64,000 nucleotides of DNA, taken from contig JANTQA010000012.1 of NCBI GenBank assembly GCA_027625915.1, positions 1 to 64,000 of the forward strand, in the 5' to 3' direction. Below, one piece after another: positions 32,687 to 44,686 of the stretch (position 1 is its first letter; every line of letters begins with the position of its first letter). This stretch comes from Anaeramoeba flamelloides (lineage: Eukaryota > Metamonada > Anaeramoebidae). Under the pieces are notes generated by a model that did no database searches, was not told the origin of the DNA, and worked only from the letters and a program-made list of their open reading frames with translations. Made by a program: the position numbers and the translations under genes.

Positions 32687-33199
32687 GAAAAAGAAAAAGA
32701 AAAAGAAAAAGAAAAAGAAAAAGAAAAAGAAAAAGAAAAAGAAAAAGAAAAGTATCATTGGTTATTAATTGGAAGTAGATTTTATACCAAGACGATTGGT
32801 TATTGGGAAAATTATTATGATAATTATTTAACTACTGATTTTAAATTATTATTTAGAAATCATTTAGGTAAATCAAATCAACCAAATTTAAAAAAAGGTT
32901 TTGACGAATGGGAAGAAATTGAAAATTGTAAAGGATGTTTACGACTTGTTTTCTGTATTCCAACAATTTCTAAACCAAGAAAAAAAATCATAAAGAAAAA
33001 AAAAATGAAAATTCAAAAGAAAAAAAAGTATGACCAAGATCAATATGATTCAATAATTCATTTCAAATACCATGAACCAATTTGTCATATTAATGAAGAA
33101 GATATTATTATTATTATAACTTTGGATAATTGGGAATGCTTTTTTGGGAATGATTATTTATCAAAAAAGCTCAAAACAATAATAAAAAAATTCATTTAA
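30406..33199 (+). pseudogene. Crinkler-type ATPase/nuclease fossil
   Basis: Fossil of a Crinkler-like (CRN/CR-effector) gene. Parts in order: a P-loop ATPase with Walker A GASGVGKT (30.6 kb) and Walker B-like IIDEAQW (31.3 kb), followed by GTR and GRPRWIENL segments typical of these NTPases; then a putative PD-(D/E)XK-type nuclease part with GTLFEDVI and RPDGILLL (32.1-32.5 kb) and a C-terminal stretch to 33.2 kb. Long E/K-rich low-complexity tracts from GAA/AAG repeats lie in both halves (30.88-31.06 and 32.53-32.75 kb). The copy is broken, with roughly four breaks. In CRN families the ATPase plus nuclease layout is associated with toxin-like effectors derived from transposons; the role in this organism is unknown. 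Similarity of the C-terminal part is weaker than that of the ATPase. Confidence 0.65.
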
Positions 33200-33429
33200 A
33201 AAAAAAAAATTGAAAAAATCAAAAATAAAAAAATAACAGAGGATGAGAATTTCAATAAAAAAAAAAAAAAAATAATAAAATTGAAGAATCAGACGATTAA
33301 AGAACAAGTATTTTTTTTTAAAGTAAAATGAAACTTGTTTCCAGATTTCGGAATAAAAGAATCTAAAAAAAATATAAGAAATCATAGTTACTTATTCACT
33401 TTTAATATTGTTGTTGAAAAAAAATAAAA

Positions 33430-33747
33430 AATTTGTGAAAAGAGATTTGTTTTGAAAAAATATTTTGTGTGAGGTCTTTTTATTGAGGAATTTTGCTTGT
33501 TAAAAAGAGAAATTAAATGAATTATTCGTTTTGGTGTTGTGAAATGGCGTTGAAGTTAGAAAAAGAGGGGTTGTGAAGAGCGAGAAAAGGAATGTAAAAA
33601 TTTGGTAAATGTTTTGGTTTAGATTGTTAAGAGTGAAAAATAAATCATTTTTGATTAATCATGTGGGTGGTGTGGAGTTATGGATTGTAGTATGATGGTG
33701 GATTTTAAAAATAAATTTGAAAATATGAGTGTTATTTTGTTGTTTCA
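33430..33747 (+). repeat. G/T-rich arm before H8
   Basis: T/G-rich, C-poor + strand, about 300 bp, like the arms before the other modules. No open frame. Confidence 0.5.
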
Positions 33748-33790
33748 GGCCATCTAAAGATGGCCTATCATTTCTACTAAAGTAGAAATG
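33748..33790 (+). repeat. Double-hairpin module H8 (TA spacer)
   Basis: Consensus hairpin 1. Hairpin 2 ends ATGT, so only the outermost pair is lost. Preceded by TTTCAG. The downstream flank is A-rich but not recognisable as class A or B. Confidence 0.85.
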
Positions 33791-35740
33791 TTCAGAAAAA
33801 ATTTTTAAAAAAAGTGTAAAAAAAAAAAATTAGAATCGAGAATAAAATATAATTCAGTTTAAGATTTATATCTTCATTTTTTTCATCATTATAAAATTTA
33901 TTTGTCTTATTTTTCGATTTTTTGAATTTTTTAGAAATGCCTTTTTGAAAAGCTTAACAAATAAAAAAACTTTTTACTAATATATTTGAATTTCATTGAT
34001 AAATTCTAATTAACCTTCAATCAATTTTAGAGTTATTCAAGTTCATGTACCCATTTTAATTTAATTGTTTGTGATTTGAATCAAAATATTAATAATTACA
34101 CATAGGACTATTGAATAAAATTGGTTTCAAAATCAATGCTTTCCAAAATATAAGATTAAAAATATGTCATAAAATAATTTTTAAGACTTGATATAATTAA
34201 TAATAAAAATATTACATTACCGTTTTTTTTTTAAAGAGAATATGTCCTTAATAAAATTCAGCACTATTTTTTTCTGATTAATATTTTTCTAAATTAAGTT
34301 TATAACTTAATTCAATTAAACACTGAGATAATTTTTTTTAGAATAAAAACACTCTCAACTTTTGAATATCAAAAATAGTTTTTTGAGATTACTTTGCACT
34401 TTTTTATTTTTTTTTGAAAAATTGGGCTTGAGAAAATTTTGAAATAAAAGAATAAGTTAATATATTAGATTAGAATGCTTTTCCCGAGAGTTTATCCTTT
34501 TAGTTGAACTTTTTTTTAATTTTACCATTTAAAACTAAAAAAAAAACCTTTGAAGAATAAATTATTCCCTTTTATGAAAAGAAAATTCCCATAATTTAGA
34601 ATTTGTTTTAGTAAATGAGTTAAAACAAGATAGTGTATCTAAAAATATACATAATTTCAGGTGTAAATTTAATGATTTTGGCAAAAAATGTTTTCAAGAA
34701 AAAGTTAAATGGAAACTTTATTTATTTTTATTTTTTCATTTAGTTTTTAAAATTTTTCTTAATGGAAAGTATTTGATCAGTTTTCCATTTTTAGTGTTTT
34801 TTTGGGTCGTAGGGTCATATTATGATTTCTCAGTTTAATTATAAAAAAATTAAAATTCTAATTTGGAATATTGTATCACTTAATTTTAACAAGGATGATG
34901 TCAATTGAAAATTTGATGTTTGGTGCGTTTAAGGACTACTTTTCACATTGAAATTCAAGGTAAAATATGTTCTAATCAGGTTCTAGGTGTTGGTAATTTT
35001 CACAAAATTTTATACGGTGAATTCAAAGAAGCAAAAAATGACATTTTTTGAATAAATTTTAGTCTCTTTGTCATATCTCGAAATGACAAAGAACGTTGGC
35101 AAAAATTGACTCTTTGAGAAAATAACTTTTTAGAACAATTTTTAAAACCCTTACACATTTTTGGTACGTTTCAATGTTACTTTTTAAGTTATGGAGTTAA
35201 GATGAGAAGGTTTTAAAAAATGTTCTAAGAGATCAAAAATTTGGAAAGTGAAAAATTTTTGGTGAAAAAGTCTGTTATTTCACAATCAAGACATTTTTTG
35301 AATAGTGTCTACCATAAAGTATTTGGTATTGTATCAAACCCCATAAAATTCCCAATTCCCAAAATGAGAGAAAGATCATTTTTTCCTAACTTGAAATTTA
35401 TTTTTTTAAAAACAAAAAACTGTCTAATTTTTGCAAATTTAATTTCCCAAAGGATCCTTTCATTAAAATAACTTCAAAACCTTTACCACACAAACCTTCA
35501 ACCCAATTTCTATTGATACAACAAATTGGGTTTTGAGAGAAATGATCCAAACATTAAAAATTTTATCAAAAAAGCCCATTAAAAATGCCAAGTATGTTTG
35601 GCATGGATTATGTTATTCCACAAACAATTCGAGGAGACACCCCTCTTAGCCATGGATGGGAGATTTAATTTTTGGAAAAACAAAAAGAACCAAAAAAAAA
35701 TACAAAAGCCAAAATCACACTCTCTTTGTAATAAATAATA
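33791..35740 (+). repeat. AT-rich backbone remnant after H8
   Basis: To about 34880 I see only AT-rich sequence. From about 34890 backbone-centre words return (GAAAATTTGATGTTTGGTG, GAGTTAAGATGA, AAGTATTTGGTATTGTA, GTTTTGAGAGAAATGATCC), diverged from the other units. A 76-codon frame at 35241-35471 coincides with this repeat and is not called a gene. Confidence 0.45.
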
Positions 35741-36298
35741 CAGCCGTTCCTGCTCCTACCGTGAATATTTATAATAACCTGAAATTGATTTTCTATTCTG
35801 AAATTTTATCTATGTACAACAAACAGTAAAAGGGTTATTAAAGCTCATCATAAACTGTAAAATTTAAAATAGAAGATTAAAAATAAGTTTTCCATTTTTA
35901 ATTTTTTTTGTTTTAGAAATTGACAAACAAATTCATTAAAAATACTTACACTAACGTGGATCTTCAATTCCCAAAACTATTAAAATACCAGCTTTTACAA
36001 TTTAAAAACAAAGATCGAAAAATGAACTTTCAAGTTTCCATGGTTTCTGTGATTTCTGTGGTTCAATAGTTTCTGTGGTTTCTGTGGTTTCTGTTGATTT
36101 CTGTGATTTCAATTCTTGAGAAAATTTAATTTTTGTCTTTGTTTTTACAAAAAATTTTTCTTTTATAAAGTAAGTATATGAAGTTGAAATTTTTATCTTA
36201 TGATCGAAATTCGATTCTCTATTTCTAAAAACACAACTTTATTATAGACAACCAATTTCTATTTCTTATAAATTTTCACAGTAGGGTTGGAACAGATT
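35741..36298. mobile_element. TIR element with CAGCCGTTCC tip
   Basis: The left end CAGCCGTTCCTGCTCCTACC, preceded by TA, pairs imperfectly with GGGTTGGAACAGATT at the right. TTATAA and TTCAC blocks inside the ends also match. The tip is shared with FB1/FB2 and with the right end of the 3444-3890 element, so one transposase type probably served all. The right flank is mutated. Contains TTTCTGTGGTT repeats (36040-36115). Confidence 0.5.
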
Positions 36299-36687
36299 AA
36301 TTGTTTGTGGAGACAATGTAACAATTCAAAGCAAAATTCAATGATCAAAAATCATATGACAATACCATCATTTAGATTTCAAGATGTTTGTTGAAAAGTG
36401 TTTTTAATGTAAAAAAATCGTGACTATTTTTCAATTTCATTTTTACGATCCTTAACAAGGTTTTCGAGTTCAAGTATCTCAAAATTTCAATTTCATTTTT
36501 CACAAAAAAAATGACATAAAATGATTTTTTGATCCAAATGGGAGAATATTTTAAAGATCCTAACTTTACGATTCAAATGGAATTGAACCAAAAGCTTTTT
36601 ATACAAATTGGTAAATCCGGACACGTAGTTCTTAAAAGAGGGTTCGGTGTTTGGTAAATTTAACAAATATGTATTCAGTGAGATCTA
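36299..36687 (+). repeat. Backbone right arm and centre fragment
   Basis: ATTTTTCAATTTCATTTTTACG and AAAATGATTTTTTGATCC match the right arm of the unit. AAAGAGGGTTCGGTGTTTGG and CAGTGAGATCTA match the centre-left. The two halves are in an order not found in complete units, so this stretch is rearranged. Confidence 0.45.
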
Positions 36688-37040
36688 CAGCAATTTCAAA
36701 CCTGGTGCGCACGATCTAACTTGTTTTAAAATTTTCATTAAACTTTCTAAAAACTCCTTGTAATTGAAAAGGACGATTGCTATCTTGGACTCAAATCTTC
36801 TTGTGTTGTCCTTAATATCCAAGATCCCTTACTAAATGGAATCTTTTTTAAATAATTTCATAAAAAGTTTTTAAAAAAAAAGGTGAAAAGTTGTTTATGA
36901 AGCTTTTCACCTCAGGTATTATTGAGTTTTGGTGTTAAAACCAAAATTTCGTTTTAACCATCTTTAAGTGCAAAGAAAGTAGAATGAAAATTGAAATTTT
37001 AAAACAAGTTAGATCATGCGCACCAGGTTTGCAATTGCTG
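36688..37040. mobile_element. TIR element with CAGCAATT ends (MITE-4)
   Basis: Left end CAGCAATTTCAAACCTGGTG and right end CACCAGGTTTGCAATTGCTG; complementarity runs on through ACGATCTAACTTGTTTTAAAA. TA on both sides (36686-36687, 37041-37042). Removing the element and one TA restores GTGAGATCTAAGTAGG, the empty site still present at about 51100-51116. No open frame. Confidence 0.85.
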
Positions 37041-38831
37041 TAAGTAGGAAAAACTGAATTTTAATTTCAGAAAATGTATGAATTAATCTCTACTGATTTT
37101 CGTGATTTCTGTGATTTCTGTGATTTCTGTGATTGCTAAAAATTCAAAAGAAGTTTTCAAAAAAAGGAAATTTTGAATTTTAGAGAAAATTTACTTTGAG
37201 GTAAAATTGAAACTGATTTGACCTTGTTAGCAATTTGCCTTAGTCTATTTTTAATGTGTGAGTTAAGATGAAATGCTATTCGATTTTAACCTTAAGTTCA
37301 AAATCTCGATATCACTAACAAACAATTTGGAATTATTGTTTGCAGGTTCTTTGTTATTTCCAAAAAAAGACTAAATTAAATAAAGAAAAGTCAAAGTATT
37401 GGTATTGTATTGAACCCAACAAATATCCTCATTTCCTAAAAACAATAGGAGTCATTTATCTCTTAGCTGGTGTAATAATAACTCATGTTAATTTATTAGA
37501 ATATGTATTTTGTGATATAATTGATGATATTTGTGATGCTTGATATTGTATTTTGGGTTTCTGTATTCAAATTTTATTTGATTGTATTTTATATTATTAG
37601 ATACAGTTAGTTCTATTTTTAAGGTACGATCTTCTACTTGAATTCTCACACAATAAATATCTTAAATTCTTTATTCAAAATTTTGAATTATATTGATAAC
37701 AATTTGTAAAGTGTAAAAATTCTATTTTTTATTGTTAAATTTGAGATTAAACTATTTAACAGTTAAAGGGACCCAGTTGCAATGACTAAAATACATGTGT
37801 TTAAAGTGTTTGCATAGATATTAGAAGAAAAAAATATATTTTGGAAATTTTCAAAAGTGAAATTATTTTTTCATATTTTTGTTTTATTTTTGTTTTTTTT
37901 CGGAACATAATTCAGTTGAAATTAATTGTTTTATTACAAGATCAATTGTCACTTGGTAAAAATATGTTATTCTAATGGTTATTGAAACCAGAAAGTAATT
38001 TTTAAGAAAAGAGATTGATTTCTATTGGAATTCTATTCTATCTTTGATCTTGTTATTTGTTTAATAAATGTGAAAAATTTTTACTAAATTTTCATTTCCT
38101 TTTTCAAATAGAGACCTCAAATGCCAACACAGTTTGTTGGGGAGTTGATATCGAAAAGAAGAGTATGAAGAACGAAGTGATAAATTTTTTCCGATTTATT
38201 ATTTAAATACCAGTAAAAGTTCAAAATGAACATTGTTATTTTTTATAATAAAGCATTGAAAATTTGAGTTTTAAAATTTTTTATTAAATTTAATGATTAA
38301 TGAGTTTTTTCTCAGACATATATTATCGATTTTTAATGTATATTATTCTGTTTGTTTCTGATTGGTTTTTCGAAGTTCAAGTAGTAAAAATAATTGACAT
38401 TTGATGAAGTAAATTTTGTTTGGATAGTGATTTTTTAGTAAATATAATTTATTTTGATTTAATTGATTGTTGTGATTTGTTATCAATTTATGTTTGACTG
38501 ACTGTGTTAAATTGTTTTTTATTTTATAGATTTGATATTTTTTATTCAATTTGATTGATTTTATTCTGATTTGTTTGTGTTGTAATGTTTGTTTTGTATG
38601 GAAGTTTGTTTGATGAAATTGATTGTGGTTATGTTAATTGAATGTTTATTAATTTAATTGTGAATGTTTGTGTTATATGTTGTTTTTGTTTGTTGATTAA
38701 TCTTTGTTTTGTTGGGTTTGTATTGTTTAAATGTGTTGAGTTATGTAGTTCTTGTATTGTTAAATGTTTTATGTTTGAAATATTTATAAGTGTGTATATG
38801 AATTAATTGGTATTTGTAATTGTTATTTCCA
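37041..38831 (+). repeat. Backbone centre and G/T arm leading to H9
   Basis: TTTCTGTGATT repeats (37100-37135), GTGTGAGTTAAGATGAAAT and a Ttttatt-rich stretch follow the unit centre as far as about 37460. A MITE-1 relic tip (ATACAGTTAGTTCTATTTTT) is at 37602-37620. G/T-rich arm from about 38280 to H9. No gene seen. Confidence 0.5.
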
Positions 38832-38875
38832 GGCCATCTAAAGATGGCCTATCATTTCTACCAAGGTAGAAATGA
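38832..38875 (+). repeat. Double-hairpin module H9 (TA spacer)
   Basis: Hairpin 2 has CTACC on the 5' side and GGTAG on the 3' side where the consensus has CTACT and AGTAG. This T-A to C-G double change keeps the stem. Hairpin 1 is consensus. Preceded by TTTCCA. Confidence 0.9.
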
Positions 38876-40335
38876 GATTAATTTATTTTTAAAAGTAAAC
38901 TAAAGGAAAAAATATTACAATAAATAATTTTTAGTAATTGTTTTTCTCATTGAATGACTTAATGTAAAATAATTTAGAATATAAAATGGCGTTTTTCATG
39001 AAATAGACAGATGTTTTTAATCTTAGAATTTCAATATACAACCAATTTGAAAAATAGTTCAACTTTTTGCGGATTTTCACTTTTCAATCATTCTCATTTT
39101 CCTGTTGCTACCTATTTGTACATTTTTAGTAAAAATTTTAAAATTCCTAAAAAAATATCATTTATTCGAGATTATTATTATTATTATAAAAATATTTATT
39201 TTTTTAGCACCTCATTCTTCTAAAAATAATTTATTTTGTTACAATTTCAAAATATTTTCTATATATATATATTGATTAATGAATATTTTAGTTAATTTTT
39301 TTTTTTATTCAGAATTTTGTAATAATTTTAATAATAATGATTAAAAATAGTTGACGAAACTTTAAAAGGTAAGTTATTTCCTTATATTTATTTTAAATTT
39401 TAGATAAAAAATTAAAATTTAATTTTTCTACTTTCAATTTTGGGTAGTTTTTGATTTGATCATGTACATGATATTTTTATTATTTTATTCTACTATTTTT
39501 AATTATTTTTTATTCTTCTCTTGTTTTAGTTTGATAAACTATTAATAATTATTATTTTCTCTCAATAAATAAATAAAATACAAAATTTCAAGAAAACAAA
39601 ATAGTTTTTTTTTTTTTTTATTTTTTGGTGAAATTAATTGAAATTTTAGTGATGAAAATAATTTATTTTCAAAATCAATAGATAATTTGAATAAAATTTT
39701 TTTTTTCATAGTTGAAGTCAATATATTAACCTATAATGATAAAAAAATTGAAATTCAAAATCAAATTTCAGCTTTTGAATATCTTAAACTATAATTTGGT
39801 ATATTTTTACAGAATAGAATTTTAATTTCATTTTTTAAATTTGGTTTTTTCTCTTTTTTTTCTTTGATTGTAATTAAAAAAAAAGAGGAAATGATATCCC
39901 CAAATTATTCTTTCAAAAACAAGTTTTACATTTTTTATGAAAAATTACATTTAGAATGTTGGCATGTATTTTTAACTCAACAAATTATTTTTCATTTTTT
40001 TTTTTTTTCAATCTAGAAATTTCACCTACAAAACTTTCAAAAAATTTTAAAAATTCTTCAACTTCATCAATTTTATTTTGATCATTTGAAAATTCAACTT
40101 TAAATTGAAAAAATTGATATTTTACAACCTATTTTTTTTGGAATAGTCATATAATTATAAACCAAAATTCTCAAGTTCACAAATTATTATTTTTTAGAAA
40201 GCTAGCTAACAAAAATGAAAATTTTACCATAAAATTTTATTTAATTTTAAGGTTAAAAAATGAAAAAAAAAATTACAGTTTCAAAAATCTTATTATTTGA
40301 GTTCTAAATTTGTCAAATTTAACAGAATATAAAGA
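38876..40335. other. AT-rich stretch without a supported gene
   Basis: About 1.45 kb of A/T-rich sequence with short homopolymers and an ATTATTATT patch. TGATCATGTACATGATA at 39457-39474 is a local palindrome. The region may include the eroded upstream part of the LINE piece that follows, but no reverse-transcriptase motif is visible. Confidence 0.4.
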
Positions 40336-40915
40336 ACTTATACAACTTATTAAATTTGATTATAAACCCAATAAAGAAATAAATAATTAGAAAACAGAGT
40401 CTTTTAATGTTTCCAAAATTAAGATAAAAAATGTATATCTAAATAATGTGAAAAACAATCAAAGTTAGAAAATAAAAGAATACTACAAAATTATCAAAAA
40501 TGATAAATTTAATTTTAAAATTAAAAATTATCTAAAATATAAATCAAGTACTACATTTCTCAAATTTAGTCCTATACAAATGGATTAAATAGATACTCAT
40601 ATGTTTTAAAAAATAAATCTGAAAATAATATATATATATAAAGAAAAATTTAAAAAATGCGATGATTGTACTCATTATGATGAAAATATAAACCACTTCA
40701 TTTGGTATTGTGAAAGGTATAAATTTATCCGAATCAAGTGGAAAAAAAAATTATCAAAAATTCTAGATAAGAAATTCTATGAAAAAGTTATTCTTAGGAA
40801 AAATACACAGAAACTCTTCAACATGGCTAATTAAAATTACGGAATTTACTGCGCTTGTCTGGAATTTTTTATCAAAGCTCTTATGGTTAGAAAACTTAAG
40901 GTAATAAAGAAAAAA
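40336..40915 (+). pseudogene. LINE 3' fragment (copy 3)
   Basis: Remnant with SSTTFLKFSPIQMD and NRYSYV-like codons (about 40545-40600), then a zinc-binding end KCDDCTHYDENINHFIWYCERYK (40662-40728 in one frame). This matches the C-terminal C-C-H-C end of the LINE at 13507. Several stops interrupt it, and it is more diverged than the other two copies. No clear target-site duplication was found. Confidence 0.7.
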
Positions 40916-40984
40916 TAATAAAAATAAAGTGAAAACAAAAAATTTTAAAAATAATAAAAAATATATAAATTCGGGCAAATAGTT

Positions 40985-41335
40985 CCCCACTCTGAGAGTA
41001 GTGTCTAGGTTTTTTTTATTTCAAAAGAATTGAGCAAAAACAAAAATTTTACTCTATTTTTTTAAATTAAAAAAAACCTAACGATAGTGGAATACCTATT
41101 TTTAATCACGGAGTGTGGAATTTTTATCTATAATCAATAATCTTTCTATCGGGTTTTTGTTCATCCTGTTTCAGGACGTGGATATTTTCTAATTTGGTCA
41201 TGAAAATGATAAATTTATTTTTTTTATATATTTTAATTATTTTTCTTCTTCTCTTTTTTTTATTTAATGATTTTTCTTTAATTACTCCTATAAATAAATA
41301 AATAAATTTGTCAAATTTCAATTTCAAATTGATTT
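40985..41335 (+). repeat. Dispersed repeat R2, copy 1
   Basis: Shares GTGTCTAGGTTTT...AAAACCTAACGA (a fold-back of about 75 bp), GGAATTTTTATCTATAATC, GTCATGAAAATGATAA and TTTTTCTTCTTCTC with 53205-53490, with block order partly changed. It lies just downstream of the LINE fragment, so it may be LINE 3' sequence or an independent element. Confidence 0.5.
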
Positions 41336-41493
41336 TATTGAAATTGGTAAAATTAATTTATTGAAATTGATAAATTAATTTTCATTTTTTTTGAAATTAA
41401 TTTTTATAGATTTATTTCGAAAATTTCTCAAAATATATTAGCAATAAAAAAGCAAGAATGATAAATATTAAAAAAAAAAAATTGTTTTTTGTG

Positions 41494-41527
41494 ATATTTC
41501 GTTAAATCTTAAAAGTGAAACTGACTG
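41494..41527 (+). mobile_element. MITE-1 right-end remnant
   Basis: Only the last roughly 30 bases (CTTAAAAGTGAAACTGACTG) with TA after them; the rest is missing. Confidence 0.75.
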
Positions 41528-41565
41528 TATTAAAAAAAAAAATTGATTTTTGTGATATTTTTGAA

Positions 41566-43594
41566 TCAAAAAAAAGCCAAATTAAGATCAAATTGCCCTT
41601 TAATTTTCAATAATTCATTTTCAAGATTACATTGATCATTTAATTGGTGATTTTCAACAGCATCAGATAATTCATCAACTATTAATTTTGGGTCTTGGTC
41701 AGCTGTCAATTCAATTGAATTGGTATCAAAATATTTGATTAAAGTTGTAAAGCTTTCGATATGTTTTACGAGTATAATCTTGAACATTATTTATAATATC
41801 TTTTTCATTAAGATAATCAAACATTTCTCGAAACAAGCCACTTCTAGTCAATAAAATGAATTTGTGTGTACTGGTATTTCTTCATTCTCAACATCTTTAT
41901 CTTCATTCTTACCCTCTTGGTTATCATCAATTTTAACCAAAAATTTTAAATCTCTTGAATCATCATCCTGGTATAATTGAGCAATATCTTCTTTCAAGTG
42001 TATTATCCACAAATGGGGCGGGGGAAAGTTAATTTCAATGAATTAAAAGCATGTTCAAGTTTTTCAAGATCTAAAATTTCATCATAATAAATCCTTATCA
42101 GAAAACTCAAAAATTTTTTCTTTATTGGTATTTGCATTATAAAGAGGAATTTTTTGAACTTCATTTTCAATGTCCTTTTTCAAAAAATCCTAAGACTACA
42201 GTTTACTTACTTCTTTGAGAACCCTATTTAAAATTCAAATACCTGTATTGATTGATTTTTCTCCAAATAATTTTTTTTTGGATTTGATCAATTGCTAATT
42301 TGGTTTTGAATTCAACAAGTTTTTTATGAACTAGGATTTTGTTTCTCAAGGTTCCCAAGGTTCCAATTTTAAAATTTTTTGGATTTCAAATAAAAACCCA
42401 AGATCTGTTTTTTTTTGATTTGTTTATGGCTGCGATTGAATCGTGGCTTGTTGCCCTTTTACGGAAGCAGTTATTTTCGAACTTAACTGTTTGTTTGAAT
42501 CTAAATTTATAATTTATATTGAGATAGTAGAGCATAAGTATTTTTTTCAATTTTTTTATGATTTATATTTTTTTAGAATGATTAAAGCGCAAGATCTTGC
42601 TAAAGTGTATTATTGAAATCAAGATATTAAAATCTAACAATGATCCACTGGCAATTTGGTTCATATCTTTTGAGTCCAAATAATTTTTATTAAAACCAGG
42701 AAGGCTGAATTTTTGTTGGAAAGTTCTGGTTTTATAATTCATCTGTTGGTCATATTTCTTCATCAATTTCCCACTCATACAATCCGTTTTCATCTGTTAA
42801 AACCTAAAGTTAGTTTGAGTCCAATGGCCAATTGGAAGAGCTTTCTTCTCCTTTAGTTGTGGTATTAAGGTAAAAATGGTTTTTTGGTCATCATGTCCAT
42901 TTCCCACTGAATCTCATGATACCTGCAGCTAAAGGTTTACCCCCCTTATTTGTGATTATTATGGAGTGGAAATCATCGTGAACTTACACTCAGGATCTGG
43001 GATCCTTTAAAGTTTTCAACAACAGTGGATGAATTTGCAGGAAAACCGAGAGCCAAATTCCAGCTGTCGAAATCTGAATAATAATTCTCTCCAACAGGTA
43101 TACAAAAGATCAGGCTGGCTAGTGTTGAAATCGAAATTCCAAGCATCCATTCCCTGTAAAGATTTTGGTAACCTTTTCTTGAACATAAACAGGCATAGGT
43201 ACCTGGCCTCCATTTTGGTCGACACCAAGAATACCATGAAAGTGTTAGATCCCGAGACATACAATTGGTCTCCATTACAAAGACAATACCCAGAAACAGA
43301 ACCAAAACCCAGGCTAAGTGAATTAATCAAACAATTTCAATTCTTCGAAAAATGTTACAGGCCTGAGATCTTTTCAAAAGTACTATGTTCTGCGTCAAGA
43401 AGAGGTACGGTCTTTGTTGTCATTAGACAAAGACCAGATCTTTCCCAGTTCGAGTAAAATTTTGATAGGTAAACAGAAACTGAAGCAATGCCTTTGGTTG
43501 CTTGGTTTTTGGGTAATTGGTATTTCCTTTTCTCCTCATTCCCTCTTTCGTTAAAACTCCAATTTGTTTGACTTTTTCCAAACAAGAAAGCCAT
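41566..43594 (-). pseudogene. Decayed RCC1-repeat / BTB-domain gene
   Basis: Read on the minus strand. The N-terminus begins MAFLFGKSQTNWSF and NERGNEEKRKYQLPKN (43594-43500). RCC1-like repeat remnants follow: NGDQLYVSGSN (43280-43240), GVDQNGGQVPMPVYVQEKV (43225-43165), FKGSQILSVSS (43010-42975) and a HSIIITNKGG-like piece (about 42965). Then a charged linker (DIENEVQKIPLYN, 42177-42140) and a C-terminal BTB domain: LLTRSGLFREMFDYLNEKD (41870-41805) and an open end with IELTADQDPKLIVDELSDA (41787-41566). The frame changes many times and has stops, so it is dead. Intact relatives combine RCC1 propeller repeats with BTB, typically ubiquitin-ligase adaptors. Expanded RCC1-BTB families are known to me from Anaeramoeba-like genomes. 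It is richer in G/C than its surroundings. Confidence 0.75.
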
Positions 43595-43599
43595 ACACT

Positions 43600-44686
43600 T
43601 CTCCCACAGACTATCTTTCTTTTTTTTATTTTTTTGGGTTTTTTTTTTTGATTTTAGACCATTTGGTTAATTTGTTGTTTTGATCGTTTGCAAAGAAAAT
43701 TGTAATGTGTTCCTTTGATCCCAGTTAGATAAAAACAGAGGATAGAATTTGGCATTTTTTGAGGTTAAATATTAAAAAATGAGTAAAAATTGTGCCATTC
43801 ATTGACAAAAATAACATAAATAATGTAGTCACTTTTTTACTTTAGAACCTTTGTTGTTTTTTTGAAATTGTTCCAAATTTCAAAAGGAATTACAGTTCTT
43901 TCAATAACCCGTGTTTCACTTTCTTTTTGTTTTTTAAAATTGTTTGTGTTGTTTTTGTAAATAATTGTTGTTTTTTTTTTAAAAGTTTTTTTTTTACTAA
44001 CTGTTGTTTTTGGTTTTTCTTTTGGGTTTAATCAAAAATATAGTTCAGTAAAACCTTGTGGTTTCCAAAAAAAACGTATTGACATCAAATCGATCATATT
44101 ATAAAAGTGTTTTTCCAGAACCTTCAAGACCAATCTCCTCAGAATTTAAATCTCATTCAACAAAAATTTTTACAAATCAACTCCAAAATTCACAATAACC
44201 AAATCTTTCAGTTTGATTAAGAAACATTAAAAAAGAATAGAAAAGAATAAAAAGACCTGAGCTTTTCTGAACAACTGTTTGGTATCTTCACATGACCAAA
44301 AAATGAGTTATTAAATTTTCAAAATTAAATAAATGAAAAAGAACAAAAATTTCAATTCATTTTCCAATTTTTCTTGAGTAAATCGTCTTCAAACCATATA
44401 TTGTAATTGGATGACTTTATTTCGTTCAATTTTTTGCGAAAATTGGATGAGATAAGAATCCTTAGTGAAGCAATATTTCCTCTTGGATCCTAAATAATAA
44501 TTCGCCAATCTTTTATCTGATTAAAATTAGACAAGAACATACTCAATTATCAAATTATTTAAAAATCAATTATTTTTCAACCATTTATTTTAATAATGAG
44601 AGCAAATTAAATATTTAAAAACTATCAACTTTCATTGACTATATCAAGATCCTTCAATTATTCAATCAATTAAATTAAAAAATATA
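43600..44686. other. T-rich then A-rich stretch without a gene
   Basis: 43815-43900 is a reverse-complement match to the inner part of the TIR element at 13031 (TTGAAATTGTTCCAAATTTC). At 43900-43930 AACCCGTGTTTCACTTTC resembles the right end of the pogo-type element at 3353-4006. The rest shows no open frame or recognised repeat. Confidence 0.4.

Noticed and set aside
43029-43457. A 142-codon plus-strand frame opposite the RCC1 remnant
   Set aside because: Antisense shadow of the decayed RCC1-BTB gene; no domain recognised.
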